Positions 10,315 through 18,957 of a stretch of DNA of 64,000 nt are shown here, piece by piece; the first letter of the stretch is position 1; each line of letters starts with the position of its first letter. The stretch is from contig NZ_CP046566.1 in NCBI RefSeq assembly GCF_009740285.1, positions 1,480,501 through 1,544,500 on the forward strand, read 5' to 3'. Source of the stretch: Phnomibacter ginsenosidimutans. Its GTDB lineage: Bacteria > Bacteroidota > Bacteroidia > Chitinophagales > Chitinophagaceae. Below the pieces are notes generated by a model. It searched no databases, had not been told where the DNA came from, and saw only the letters and a program-made list of their open reading frames with translations. A program made the position numbers and the translations under genes.

Positions 10315-10800
10315 ATGAAAAGAATGCTCTCACTCGTTCTTTGTATTTATGCAACAGCCAATGTTGCAGTTGCGCAAACCATTCGTGAAATGAAAATGCC
10401 TGAGCTGGTACAACACTACAAAAAGGCTAAGGGCATTTTAGTAGTCAATTTTTGGAGTACCTGGTGCAAGCCTTGCATTGACGAGATTCCGCATTTTATC
10501 AGCGTTGCCAATGCCATGAAAGCAGATAGTGTGCAATTGTTATTGGTGAGTCAGGATACTAAGGAGTTGTATCAAACTGGTGCTTTGAAAAAGTATTTGC
10601 AGCAAAAGGGATGGAAGCTGCCTGTGGTTTGGCTCAATGAAACAAATGCCGACTACTACTGTCCGTTGGTAGATGCTACCTGGAGCGGTGCAATACCAGC
10701 GACCATCATCATTCGGCCATCAACAGGGTACTATCAGTTTTATGAAGAAAGTTTGTCGGCGGAAGCATTACATACCGCCATTAAAAAAGCCCTGCATTAG
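10315..10800 (+). CDS. TlpA-like thioredoxin-fold protein, periplasmic
   Basis: A 161-residue protein with a signal peptide ending VAVAQ and a thioredoxin fold carrying the redox motif WCKPC in VVNFWSTWCKPCIDEIPHF. The cis-proline region is GAIPATIII. It is probably a periplasmic thiol-disulfide reductase of the TlpA/ResA type. The start at 10315 gives the signal peptide; an ATG at 10291 lies in the end of the trmH-like gene. Its TAG stop falls in the loop of the downstream terminator. Confidence 0.87.
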   Translation: MKRMLSLVLCIYATANVAVAQTIREMKMPELVQHYKKAKGILVVNFWSTWCKPCIDEIPHFISVANAMKADSVQLLLVSQDTKELYQTGALKKYLQQKGWKLPVVWLNETNADYYCPLVDATWSGAIPATIIIRPSTGYYQFYEESLSAEALHTAIKKALH

Positions 10801-10816
10801 TGCAGGGCTTTTTTAA
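10783..10816. terminator. Bidirectional terminator whose loop holds a stop codon
   Basis: A perfect 14-bp stem AAAAAAGCCCTGCA / TGCAGGGCTTTTTT with a TTAG loop. The TAG at 10798-10800 is the stop codon of the TlpA-like gene. A- and T-runs on both sides allow it to serve the plus-strand gene and the convergent redoxin gene ending at 10832. Confidence 0.9.
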
Positions 10817-10831
10817 TGAAATCATTTTCCG

Positions 10832-11443
10832 TTATGGCTTGCTTAATCTTTTAATGGCGCAGCCAATTGATTTGCTGGTTGGAACGGCAATTTTTTGTCC
10901 GGCATTTAATTCATCGATGGCTTTTTCCAAATGCTTGCGGCTTACGGCTGATGCATCGCTTGGGCTATCATCAATGGCACCATGGTATACCAAAATACCA
11001 TTGCTGTCAAAAAGAAAACATTCCGGTGTACGGGTAGCGCCAAAGGCGTCGGCTATTACATGGTTTTTATCAATACTGTAAGCCCAGTTGTATCCTTGCG
11101 CTTTGGCATAGCTTTGCATGGCTTCAAAGCTGTCTTCATTGCCACGGTAAGCCTCGTTGGAGTTGAGCACGGCCACACCAATTTGCTGCGATTGTGCATA
11201 GCTTAAAATGGCTTTGGTGCGGGTCTGGTTTTTAATAACGTACGGACAGGTGTTGCAACTAAACATTACCAGCAAACCTTTACTCGTACTGAGTTGCTTC
11301 AGGGTTACTTCTTTGCCATTCACACCTTGCATGCCGATGTTACCTACATCTGGCATTGGGCTGCCCACAGTGAGTACCTGTGCTGGCATAAATGCAAATG
11401 CCGATACGGCAAGTGCAACAATGGCAATCATCATTTTTTTCAT
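10832..11443 (-). CDS. Exported redoxin/AhpC-TSA-type thioredoxin-fold protein
   Basis: This 203-residue protein has a signal peptide (MKKMMIAIVALAVSAFAF) and a thioredoxin fold with a CNTCPYV motif in LLVMFSCNTCPYVIKNQ. GATRTPECFLFD follows at the cis-proline position. It resembles the redoxin-domain proteins common in Bacteroidota, which are peroxiredoxin/TlpA relatives. The start at 11443 gives the signal peptide; upstream in-frame codons would add a hydrophobic extension. It converges with the TlpA-like gene across a shared terminator. The substrate is unknown. Confidence 0.85.
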   Translation of the reverse strand: MKKMMIAIVALAVSAFAFMPAQVLTVGSPMPDVGNIGMQGVNGKEVTLKQLSTSKGLLVMFSCNTCPYVIKNQTRTKAILSYAQSQQIGVAVLNSNEAYRGNEDSFEAMQSYAKAQGYNWAYSIDKNHVIADAFGATRTPECFLFDSNGILVYHGAIDDSPSDASAVSRKHLEKAIDELNAGQKIAVPTSKSIGCAIKRLSKP

Positions 11444-11525
11444 AGTAGAAAATTGAAGGAGTATGAAGTAAGATAAATGACGATACAAATTATTAACTCC
11501 GTTTGTTCAGCGCAATCAAAGCATG

Positions 11526-12503
11526 TTAAAATCTGTCTTCGATATTATCTGCCATTGTTTCGGCAGCAATGCGCTTGGCACTTTGCGCTTTTATGGAGGC
11601 TATACTCACATTGATTTCGAACCCGATGATGAGCACCAGGGCATTGATGTACACGATATTCATGAGTAGAATAACCGTGCCAACGGAGCCATAAATTTTG
11701 TTGATGTTGCTGAAATTATTTACCCAAACAGAAAAGCCCCAGGTAACAAGTAATACCAAAACTGTAGCCAGTACCGCACCCGGCGATCGAAGGCTCCACT
11801 TTACTTTTACCGCAGGGCCATACCGGTAAATAAATGCGATGGTGAAGTAGGTTAGGCTGAAGATGATGAGCCATCGACTGTATTCGATTACAGTGCGAAT
11901 AACATAATGATCCCAGCCTAGTTTTTTGAGAATGAAAGTTTTGATATTGCCCTGTGTGGCCAGCAACAACATGGAGGCCAAAATCAACAGAATCAGTAAA
12001 GAGGTAAGTTTAAATGCTGTCCAACGCTTGGCCATAAAGCGACTGCTGCGTTCTTCAAAATAGCTGCGGTCGAAAGTGTGCATGATGCCCATCATGGCGT
12101 TGGAACTAAAGAAAATAATGAAGGCCACACTCAACCAAAGCAGTCCGCTTCTTTCGGTATTAAAGAAGTCATTGATTACATCGCTAAGCAAAAGATACAT
12201 GTCTTTATTCAGCAACATGTCGTTGAGTAAAATCAGTAGTTGATCTCTGAGGTGTAAGGCATCTGGCAAAAAAGGCACCAGTGTGAGCAAGAAAATGAGA
12301 CCGCCCGGAATGGCCATTATGATGTTGAAAGAAATGGCAGCTGCTCTTTCGCTAAAGCCGATTTTTCGCACCTGCTGTATAAAAAACTGTAGCACATCAA
12401 ACACCGGTATGCCTTCAAACCCGGGCAGTGTAATGCGTTTGCTTACCCGCAACAGGGCAGCAATAGGAGGGAATGACAGCAGTTTTTTCTCCAGCTTGGT
12501 CAT
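11526..12503 (-). CDS. YihY/BrkB-family inner membrane protein
   Basis: A 325-residue protein with about six hydrophobic helices. The family signature around GFSERAAAISFNIIMAIPGG identifies the YihY/BrkB (UPF0761) family. Members were once annotated as ribonuclease BN but are membrane proteins of uncertain function. It lies 12 bases downstream of mltG and is the last gene of the long minus-strand envelope operon. Confidence 0.87.
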   Translation of the reverse strand: MTKLEKKLLSFPPIAALLRVSKRITLPGFEGIPVFDVLQFFIQQVRKIGFSERAAAISFNIIMAIPGGLIFLLTLVPFLPDALHLRDQLLILLNDMLLNKDMYLLLSDVINDFFNTERSGLLWLSVAFIIFFSSNAMMGIMHTFDRSYFEERSSRFMAKRWTAFKLTSLLILLILASMLLLATQGNIKTFILKKLGWDHYVIRTVIEYSRWLIIFSLTYFTIAFIYRYGPAVKVKWSLRSPGAVLATVLVLLVTWGFSVWVNNFSNINKIYGSVGTVILLMNIVYINALVLIIGFEINVSIASIKAQSAKRIAAETMADNIEDRF

Positions 12504-12515
12504 CTTGACTGAATC

Positions 12516-13562
12516 TTATTTGCCGGCAGCTTTGGCGGCTTTTCGGTTGAGATAAGCCGTCAGGCTGTCCTGATAAATTTTGGCGGCCTTGCTGTGTTCG
12601 GCATAGCTGCTGTTGAACACTGAGTGGCCACTGAAATCGGGCTTGGCTACAAAGTAAATATAGTCAGTTGCCGGCGCCTGCAGCACTGCATCCAGCGTGG
12701 CTACAGATGGCACACAAATAGGACCGGGCGGCAGGCCTTTGTTTTGATAGGTGTTGTAAGGCGATGCCACTTTCAGGTGGTTGTAATACACCCTGTTGGT
12801 TTCAAAATCTTTTCGGGCAAATCGAACGGTTGGGTCGGCTTGTAATGGCATGCCTTTCTTCAGGCGGTTCATGTACACACTGGCCACCAGCGGCTTGTCG
12901 CTACGCATGTTGGTTTCCTCTTCTACAATGCTGGCAATGGTGTACACTTCCGCAGGAGAAAAACCCAATGCGGCAGCTTTTTCCTTTCGGTTTTTTTGTG
13001 CCCACCACTTGGCTTGCTCTTTCTTCAACCTTTGCATTACCGTGTTGAAATTCTGTGTCCAGTAAATATTGTAGGTGTTTTGAATGAGCAAAGTGGCCCA
13101 GCTAGCTGTATCTACACCCAAAGCTTTCAGGCTATCATTGCTGCTCAGAAACCGCATAATACTGGCACTGTCTGTTTCAATCAGCTGACTCATTTTTTGT
13201 GCCCAGTCTTCCCGCAACCGTATTTTGCCCAGTACGAGTTTTACTTCAGCCTGACGGCCGGCTTTCAGCATGCGGAAGATGCTCAAAGCATTGCTGCCTT
13301 TTTCGATGCGGTATTTACCCGGTTTTATATTATCGTAGTATCCGGTAGCTTTCGCCAGCACATCAAAGCCGGTGGTACTGCTGATGATGCCATCCTTTTG
13401 CAATGCCTGCAGCACTGCTTCTTTGCTGTTGGTACCGGTTGCGATGTACACAAATTTGGCTTTGTCGCTAAAGCCGGTAACACTGCTCCCGAAAAGCCAC
13501 CACAACAGTAGCAGCAACAGTGCTCCAATAATCAGCACCGGTTTGACGATTTTCTTCAGCAT
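12516..13562 (-). CDS. mltG: Endolytic murein transglycosylase MltG
   Basis: MltG cuts nascent peptidoglycan strands and helps set their length. The 348-residue product has one N-terminal membrane helix (PVLIIGALLLLLLWWLFG) and the YceG-like catalytic domain with EVYTIASIVEEETN, VASVYMNRLKKGMPLQADPT and YNTYQNKGLPPGPICVPS. The catalytic glutamate is in SIVEEET. The frame is open up to 13829, but the reading above 13562 lies within secG and its terminator, so MLKKIVKP at 13562 is the start. yihY follows directly. Confidence 0.92.
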   Translation of the reverse strand: MLKKIVKPVLIIGALLLLLLWWLFGSSVTGFSDKAKFVYIATGTNSKEAVLQALQKDGIISSTTGFDVLAKATGYYDNIKPGKYRIEKGSNALSIFRMLKAGRQAEVKLVLGKIRLREDWAQKMSQLIETDSASIMRFLSSNDSLKALGVDTASWATLLIQNTYNIYWTQNFNTVMQRLKKEQAKWWAQKNRKEKAAALGFSPAEVYTIASIVEEETNMRSDKPLVASVYMNRLKKGMPLQADPTVRFARKDFETNRVYYNHLKVASPYNTYQNKGLPPGPICVPSVATLDAVLQAPATDYIYFVAKPDFSGHSVFNSSYAEHSKAAKIYQDSLTAYLNRKAAKAAGK

Positions 13563-13613
13563 AAATCTCTTTTCGTTTGGTTGTACAAAGGCCGCATTGT
13601 TTCGGCAATTTGC

Positions 13614-13646
13614 AAAAAAAATCCTGCTGAGCTCAGCAGGATTTTC
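13614..13646 (-). terminator. Terminator between secG and mltG
   Basis: A perfect palindrome, TCCTGCTGAGCTCAGCAGGA at 13622-13641. On the minus strand it is followed by eight T. It lies 29 bases after the secG stop and would uncouple or attenuate mltG-yihY relative to secG. Confidence 0.8.
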
Positions 13647-13669
13647 TATTCGGCGAAAATTAGAATCAA

Positions 13670-14024
13670 TTACTTGCCACTGTCTGCCTTGGCAGGAGCT
13701 GGCGTAGTGGTAGCTGCAGGCGTTTGAGCCTTGGGGGCAGTTTGAGCAGGAGCGCCGCTGCCGCTTACACGGTCGATGGCAGATTTGCCTTGGTCGGCAC
13801 CGCCCATAAACAGTACGCTTACGATGCACAAAATACCGATGATGGCAGCAAACAACCAGGTGCCTTTTTCCAATACATCAGTGGTTTGTTTTACGCCCAT
13901 AAATTGGTTGCCCAAACCGGCTACGTTGCCGCTGAGGCCACCACCTTTGGGGTTTTGTACCAGGATCGATCAATCCGAGGATTACACTCGCCAATACAAT
14001 CAGAATGAGGAAAAGGATGGTCAT
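13670..14024 (-). CDS. secG: Preprotein translocase subunit SecG, split by a frameshift
   Basis: SecG is the small accessory subunit of the SecYEG protein-export channel. From the ATG at 14024 the frame reads MTILFLILIVLASVILGLI and then drifts into a wrong frame. The adjacent frame supplies the conserved continuation LVQNPKGGGLSGNVAGLGNQF and a second membrane helix, ending in an alanine/proline-rich tail. One surplus base around 13966-13973 (GATCGATC on the minus strand) explains the break. The joined protein is about 117 residues, normal for Bacteroidota. Its ATG overlaps the stop of the upstream gene as ATGA, suggesting translational coupling. Confidence 0.85.
13966..13974 (-). other. Apparent one-base insertion (secG)
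   Basis: The minus strand reads GGATTGATCGATCCTGGTAC. Removing one base from GATCGATC gives a continuous GLI-ILVQNPKGGG reading, as expected for SecG. Confidence 0.7.
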
Positions 14025-14806
14025 TTTTCTGCTTTTAATTTTTCAATTCGGGCTGCAAAGAAAACGGATTTTTCAGGATGCAGCAAAGATAATTTCTCGT
14101 ATACGGCAATGGCTTGTTTGGCCATTCCCTGCTGGGCCAGCACCTCGGCCATGGCTTCTGTTACCACTTCTTTGGTTTGAAGCGATGCACTTGCCTGCGC
14201 CTCTACCAGCGGGTCGTTGCTGATTTGCCCGGTTTGGTAGTTGATGCGCTTCATGGTTTTGAGCCATTGGGTAAAGCTTTTCAGCTGTACATCAAAACGG
14301 GTGGTGCCCAGCTGGCTGGCATCCATTTTAATACCCAGTGCGGCAAAATAGTCGACGGTATGATAAGGCTGAAACAGCAGGTCCTCGTCATCGCTTGATG
14401 CTGTAGCCGCTACAGCTGCGAGAGGCTGTTCTTCTTGTGCTGCTGCATCGGCAGCAGGTTCTTCGGCAGCCTCCTCTGGCGGATGAACTGGGTCATGGTA
14501 AACTGTTTCTTCCGCTTCGGCAGCCAGTGCTACAGCTTCGGGCTGTTCATTGGTACCTAACGATTCAGGTTCAACTTGTGCAGGAGCAACAGCGGTAAGC
14601 AACACATGCATACGGAGTGGCTGCTGTACAAATGCGGCCAGCTTGCCCGGCGCTTCGGTATTGCCTTGCTCACTCAGCCACAGCTGCGCCGTAGGGTACC
14701 ACGGATATTGCTGCGCCAACGATGCTACGTTGGTGGCTGTTTCCAGCGAAGGCAATATGGTTTGTTTGCTAGCAAGCATAGGCCGAATGTAGGGGGCATT
14801 TACCAA
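14021..14806 (-). CDS. Unidentified protein of the lptE-secG operon
   Basis: A 261-residue protein without signal peptide or membrane segment. The N-terminal part (about 1-75) contains TATNVASLAQQYPWYPTAQLWL and looks helical. A long alanine/glutamate-rich acidic linker follows (about 90-140). The C-terminal part ends in MAEVLAQQGMAKQAIAVYEKLSLLHPEKS, which resembles one TPR hairpin. I know of no assigned function. Its start overlaps lptE by 7 bases and its stop overlaps the secG ATG, so it is firmly part of this envelope operon. A cytoplasmic scaffold or partner role is only a guess. Confidence 0.75.
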   Translation of the reverse strand: MVNAPYIRPMLASKQTILPSLETATNVASLAQQYPWYPTAQLWLSEQGNTEAPGKLAAFVQQPLRMHVLLTAVAPAQVEPESLGTNEQPEAVALAAEAEETVYHDPVHPPEEAAEEPAADAAAQEEQPLAAVAATASSDDEDLLFQPYHTVDYFAALGIKMDASQLGTTRFDVQLKSFTQWLKTMKRINYQTGQISNDPLVEAQASASLQTKEVVTEAMAEVLAQQGMAKQAIAVYEKLSLLHPEKSVFFAARIEKLKAEK

Positions 14807-15312
14807 TTGGAAAAAATGCGGTTGAAAATTTCGTCGGTAATGCCTTTAATCAGGTCTTCGCCCAATTCGCTTTCGGCCTGCTGCAAGGTTTTGCTGGCGC
14901 TGAAATCAAAACTCTTGTTGACAGAGTAATCACTGGTTTTGCCCAGCTTGTTATCCCGCAGGCTTATTTGAACCACAACGGTCAGTCGGTTGGTGCTGGC
15001 CTGCTGAGCACTAATGCCCGATGTACTTACCGAATAGTCGGTTACTGCCCCGCTGATTACCCAATCGGCATCCTCATTGTTGGTGCGGGTAAGTTTGGTT
15101 TGGCCTACAATTTTTTGCTGCAACCTGTCTGTAATGGCCGGGCTCAACCTTGGGTTTACCAACCGGGCTTTGTTTTCAATAAAGTTCACCTTCACCGTTT
15201 TGATATCAGCCGGAATGCTGATGTCTTTAAACGTATATACACCGCAAGCCGATACGGCAAAAGCCATCAGCAGCCATACCCAACTCCACTTCATCCATCT
15301 GGTTACTTTCAT
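14800..15312 (-). CDS. lptE: LPS-assembly lipoprotein LptE
   Basis: LptE plugs the LptD barrel that inserts lipopolysaccharide into the outer membrane. The 170-residue product has a lipoprotein signal with lipobox FAVSAC, then GVYTFKDISIPADIKTVKV and NPRLSPAITDRLQQKI, characteristic of the Bacteroidota LptE family. It lies 50 bases downstream of the sigma-54 activator and overlaps the next gene by 7 bases. Confidence 0.85.
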   Translation of the reverse strand: MKVTRWMKWSWVWLLMAFAVSACGVYTFKDISIPADIKTVKVNFIENKARLVNPRLSPAITDRLQQKIVGQTKLTRTNNEDADWVISGAVTDYSVSTSGISAQQASTNRLTVVVQISLRDNKLGKTSDYSVNKSFDFSASKTLQQAESELGEDLIKGITDEIFNRIFSNW

Positions 15313-15362
15313 AATTTCTTTTTCATTTTCAAATTAGCACATTCGCTAATTATCACATTGAG

Positions 15363-16649
15363 CTACAGGTCTTCAATATCGTATTCTTTCAACTTGCGGT
15401 ACAGCGTACGTTCGCTGATGCCGAGGTCGAGAGCTGCATCTTTTCGTTTGCTGCGGTGTTTTTTCAATGCCCTGATGATGAGTTCTTTTTCCATTTCGGC
15501 AATGTTGAGCGACTCATCTACTTCTTCATGATGATCAAACGTAGCCACGGTTTCGGGTTGCTGAATGTACACCGGCGTTGGTGCTGGTGTTGGCTTGTTC
15601 ATGTTGAAGTTGGTGAGGGCTACATCATGTGGCATCAGGTTGCTGTTGTCGTTCATGACATCCTGAAAGCCTTGTGTGGCAACAACAGCAGAAGGATTGT
15701 TGACCAGCTCTACAAACATGCGTTTCATTTCATTCACATCCTTCTTCAGGTCGAAGATGAATTTGTACAAAATATCCCTTTCGTTGGCAAAGGTGGTTTC
15801 ACTCACAAATCCGCTTCCGTTAGCTGGCAGATTGCTGGCCAGCACGGGCAGGTTGTTGAGTAGCGCATCTGGTAAAAAGGGTTTCAGTTCTGCTGCCGAA
15901 ATTTGTTTCGATTTTGCAAGCACACTTATTTGTTCCGCAATGTTTTTCAGTTCCCGCACATTGCCCCGCCATGGATAATGCATAATCATTTGCCGGGCTT
16001 CTTCATCTTGCAGTTGTACCGGCGTAGTATTGTATCGCTCCGCAAAATCAATCACAAATTTTCTAAACAACAAGGGTATATCTTCTTGTCTGTCTCTGAG
16101 CGATGGAATGCGAATGGGCACAGAGTTGAGGCGGTAGTACAGGTCTTCACGAAAGCGGCCTTTATGGGCTTCCTGCAGCAAGTCGCGGTTGGTAGCAGCT
16201 ATCACCCGCACATCTGTTTTTTGCACTTTGCTGGAGCCCACCCTTATGAATTCGCCGGTTTCCAGTACCCGTAGCAAGCGGGCCTGTGTGCCCAGCGGCA
16301 TTTCACCAATTTCATCCAGAAAAATGGTGCCACCATTTACCGTTTCAAAATAGCCTTTGCGGGCATCTACGGCACCGGTGAAGGAGCCTTTTTCGTGGCC
16401 AAACAATTCGCTGTCGATGGTGCCTTCGGGTATGGCACCACAGTTGACCGCAATAAACGGATTGTGCTTGCGGGGCGATAGCGAATGAATGATTTGGCTG
16501 AACACTTCTTTACCCACGCCGCTTTCGCCGCTGATGAGTACGCTTAGGTCGGTGTTGGCTACCTGCACGGCCACATGCAATGCATGGTTGAGTGCCGGCG
16601 CATTGCCAATAATGCCAAACCTGTTTTTTATCGATTGTAAGTCGCTCAT
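15363..16649 (-). CDS. Sigma-54-dependent transcription activator without receiver domain
   Basis: This 428-residue protein begins directly with the AAA+ sigma-54 interaction domain. Walker A GESGVGKE lies at 41-48, the sigma-54 contact loop GSFTGA at 88-93, GGTIFLDEIGEMP forms Walker B, and RLNSVPIRIPSLRDRQEDIP follows. A less conserved linker (about 250-375) leads to a C-terminal Fis-type helix-turn-helix with DLGISERTLYRKLKEY. There is no receiver or PAS domain, so its activity must be set by partners or by its level. It lies 15 bases below hepT and 50 bases above lptE. Its target promoters are not evident. Confidence 0.9.
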   Translation of the reverse strand: MSDLQSIKNRFGIIGNAPALNHALHVAVQVANTDLSVLISGESGVGKEVFSQIIHSLSPRKHNPFIAVNCGAIPEGTIDSELFGHEKGSFTGAVDARKGYFETVNGGTIFLDEIGEMPLGTQARLLRVLETGEFIRVGSSKVQKTDVRVIAATNRDLLQEAHKGRFREDLYYRLNSVPIRIPSLRDRQEDIPLLFRKFVIDFAERYNTTPVQLQDEEARQMIMHYPWRGNVRELKNIAEQISVLAKSKQISAAELKPFLPDALLNNLPVLASNLPANGSGFVSETTFANERDILYKFIFDLKKDVNEMKRMFVELVNNPSAVVATQGFQDVMNDNSNLMPHDVALTNFNMNKPTPAPTPVYIQQPETVATFDHHEEVDESLNIAEMEKELIIRALKKHRSKRKDAALDLGISERTLYRKLKEYDIEDL

Positions 16650-16664
16650 GTTGTTGTATCCTTC

Positions 16665-17045
16665 TTAATCTATTTCAGGATGTATAGTTCCAAAAAGACG
16701 GAGATTCTCTCTGTCAATCCAGTCAAGTATTTCCTTTTTTAAAACAGGAATTTTTTCTGTCGCTAAAGCCCACAATAGGGAGTGGTTTATTTTGAAATAA
16801 TCATGCGCCAATAAATGACGTAAGCTGATAATTCTGCTCATGTCTGATACTGGTTGAAATTCGTGCTGTTTCTGAATCTGGTACAATGCTTCTCCAATTA
16901 TTTCGAAAGACCTTTCCAAGGCAAGCTTGTAGACTTCACTTTTCAGCATAGAAGATTCTTCGCCAGCTTCTTGAAGAATTGACTCAATGGCGAGAATTCT
17001 TGTTCGGATATCCTCCAGTCGCACAATCAAATCACGCTTCGCCAT
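16665..17045 (-). CDS. hepT: HepT-like HEPN ribonuclease toxin
   Basis: A 126-residue HEPN-domain protein with the catalytic R-x4-H-x-Y motif visible as RHLLAHDYF near residues 88-96. In characterised type VII modules HepT cleaves RNA and is inactivated when MntA adds AMP to the motif tyrosine. ATG 17045 gives the family start MAKRDLIVRLEDIR. The frame remains open to 17108 inside mntA. It overlaps mntA by 14 bases and ends 15 bases before the sigma-54 activator. Confidence 0.88.
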   Translation of the reverse strand: MAKRDLIVRLEDIRTRILAIESILQEAGEESSMLKSEVYKLALERSFEIIGEALYQIQKQHEFQPVSDMSRIISLRHLLAHDYFKINHSLLWALATEKIPVLKKEILDWIDRENLRLFGTIHPEID

Positions 17046-17343
17046 ACAACAACTGTTTTTCTTGGTTGATGAAAAAGCGGAGATACTTGTTGTCAATACT
17101 TTCAGCATCCAATAAGTCTACATCTCTTTTTAGCAGATGCTCCAAATTGTTTTTCAATGAAAGGAATGCGTCGAACTTTTCCAGTTGCGATTGGTCAGGC
17201 ACATAACTAACCAGAAAATCAACATCACTTTCCGGACCAAAATCATTCCGTAGCACACTGCCGAAAACACACAAGGAAGCAATGCCATGCTGTTTGCATA
17301 GTTCAATGATTGCTTTTTTGTTGTTGTCGATGATGGGGTGCAT
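17032..17343 (-). CDS. mntA: MntA-like nucleotidyltransferase antitoxin
   Basis: A 103-residue minimal nucleotidyltransferase. The signature GSVLRNDFGPESDVDFLV matches GS-x10-DxD, with a third acidic residue in KRDVDLLDAES. MntA proteins AMPylate the partner HEPN toxin and silence it. I start it at ATG 17343 (MHPIIDNNKKA), 11 bases below the miaB stop; the frame is open further up inside miaB. The 14-base overlap with hepT indicates coupled translation. Confidence 0.88.
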   Translation of the reverse strand: MHPIIDNNKKAIIELCKQHGIASLCVFGSVLRNDFGPESDVDFLVSYVPDQSQLEKFDAFLSLKNNLEHLLKRDVDLLDAESIDNKYLRFFINQEKQLLYGEA

Positions 17344-17354
17344 CTGCCGTGTAT

Positions 17355-18800
17355 TTATGCTTCTACAATATTGCCCAGCAAAGTGGCCTGTGTGCTGTCG
17401 TATACTTTTACCCACACATAGTCACCTTTTTGCAGCGGGTAGTTTTCTTTCGGAAATACCACCACTTTGTTTTGGCTGTTGCGGCCCATCCAGTCGGCAT
17501 CGCTGCGTTTGCTGTTGCCTTCTATCAACACTTTAAAAGTCTTGCCAATGTCTTGCAGATTGCTTTCGCGGCTCAGGCGGTTTTGCAGTTCTACAATTTC
17601 TACCAGGCGGCGCTTCTTTACCTCTTCCGGAATATCATCGGTATAGCGGCGGGCAGCCAGTGTACCGGGTCTTTCGCTGTAAAAAAACATGTAGCTCATG
17701 TCGTACTTGCTGTAATCCATGATGCTGAGTGTATCCTGATGGTCTTCTTCGGTTTCGGTACAGAAGCCGGCAATTACATCACTACTGATACCGCAGTCGG
17801 GCAGTATTTCACGGATGCGGTCTACCTTGGCCATGTACCACTCACGGGTGTAGGTACGGTTCATCAGTTGCAATACACGGGTGCTGCCGCTTTGCACGGG
17901 AAGGTGTATGTATTTGCAAATGTTTTCATACTTGGCCATGGTATGCAGCACTTCATCGGTAATGTCTTTGGGATGAGAAGTGCTGAAACGTACCCGCAGG
18001 TCGGGGCTGATGAGGGCTACTTTTTCGAGCAGCTGTGCAAAGTTGACAATGCGGCCATCGTCGTGTACAAAATAGTAGCTGTCTACATTTTGGCCCAGTA
18101 GTGTTACTTCTTTAAAGCCACGGTCCCACAGGTTCTGACACTCAGCGAGAATGCTGATATCATCGCGGCTGCGTTCACGGCCACGGGTAAAGGGCACCAC
18201 GCAAAATGAACACATATTGTTGCAGCCCCGCATAATGCTTACAAAGGCAGATACCCCATTGCTGTCGAGGCGTACGGGTGAAATATCGGCATAGGTTTCA
18301 TCGCGGCTCAGCATTACGTTCACGGCTTTCTGGCCGGTTTCGGCTTCTTCCACCAGGGCCGGCAGGGTACGGTAGGCATCGGGGCCTACCACCATGTCTA
18401 CCAGTTTTTCTTCTTCCAGCAGTTTGCTTTTGAGGCGTTCGGCCATACAGCCGAGCATGCCCACCAGGGTGCCTGGTTTGCTCTCTTTGAGTTTGCGAAA
18501 CTCGGTGAGTCGTTTGCGAACGGTTTGTTCGGCTTTTTCCCGGATGCTGCAGGTATTCAGCAAAATGAGATCGGCTTCTTCCACATTGCGGGTGGCGCCA
18601 AAGCCATGCTGGTTGAGGATGGAAGCTACAATTTCGCTATCGCTGAAGTTCATTTGGCAGCCATAGCTTTCAATGTAAAAATGCTTCTTGTATTGGTTGG
18701 GGTCCAGCGCAAAGGGCGCATAGGCTTCACCCTGACGATTTTCGTCGTGGCTTTTCAATGCGGCGGCAATGTCTGGCGTTGTAGTAGGTATTTCGTGCAT
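17355..18800 (-). CDS. miaB: tRNA-2-methylthio-N6-dimethylallyladenosine synthase MiaB
   Basis: MiaB is a radical-SAM enzyme that adds a methylthio group to A37 of tRNAs reading U-starting codons. The 481-residue product shows the UPF0004 domain ([15 protein letters not shown]), the radical-SAM cluster motif CNNMCSFC at about residues 190-197, LLGQNVDSY, and a C-terminal TRAM domain ending [26 protein letters not shown] at 18800 is the likely start; the frame is open to 18911. It is the first gene of the long minus-strand operon. Confidence 0.93.
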   Translation of the reverse strand: MHEIPTTTPDIAAALKSHDENRQGEAYAPFALDPNQYKKHFYIESYGCQMNFSDSEIVASILNQHGFGATRNVEEADLILLNTCSIREKAEQTVRKRLTEFRKLKESKPGTLVGMLGCMAERLKSKLLEEEKLVDMVVGPDAYRTLPALVEEAETGQKAVNVMLSRDETYADISPVRLDSNGVSAFVSIMRGCNNMCSFCVVPFTRGRERSRDDISILAECQNLWDRGFKEVTLLGQNVDSYYFVHDDGRIVNFAQLLEKVALISPDLRVRFSTSHPKDITDEVLHTMAKYENICKYIHLPVQSGSTRVLQLMNRTYTREWYMAKVDRIREILPDCGISSDVIAGFCTETEEDHQDTLSIMDYSKYDMSYMFFYSERPGTLAARRYTDDIPEEVKKRRLVEIVELQNRLSRESNLQDIGKTFKVLIEGNSKRSDADWMGRNSQNKVVVFPKENYPLQKGDYVWVKVYDSTQATLLGNIVEA

Positions 18801-18822
18801 CAATGCGCTTTTTTGAAGACGG

Positions 18823-18830
18823 CAAAGATA
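18823..18830 (-). promoter_or_regulatory. Possible -7 element upstream of miaB
   Basis: CAAAGATA on the plus strand reads TATCTTTG on the minus strand, matching the Bacteroidota TAnnTTTG element 23 bases above the miaB start. I see no matching -33 TTG at the usual 19-21 base spacing, so support is weak. Confidence 0.35.
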
Positions 18831-18957
18831 ATGGCTGTTGCGCCAAAATGACAGGTACAGAACCTTATTAACGAAATGCTGTAATGTACGGGTGTATTCG
18901 CCGCTTTTCACCCGAAAAGTGCGACTTTAGCTCACTTCAATCTTTTCATTTATTCGC

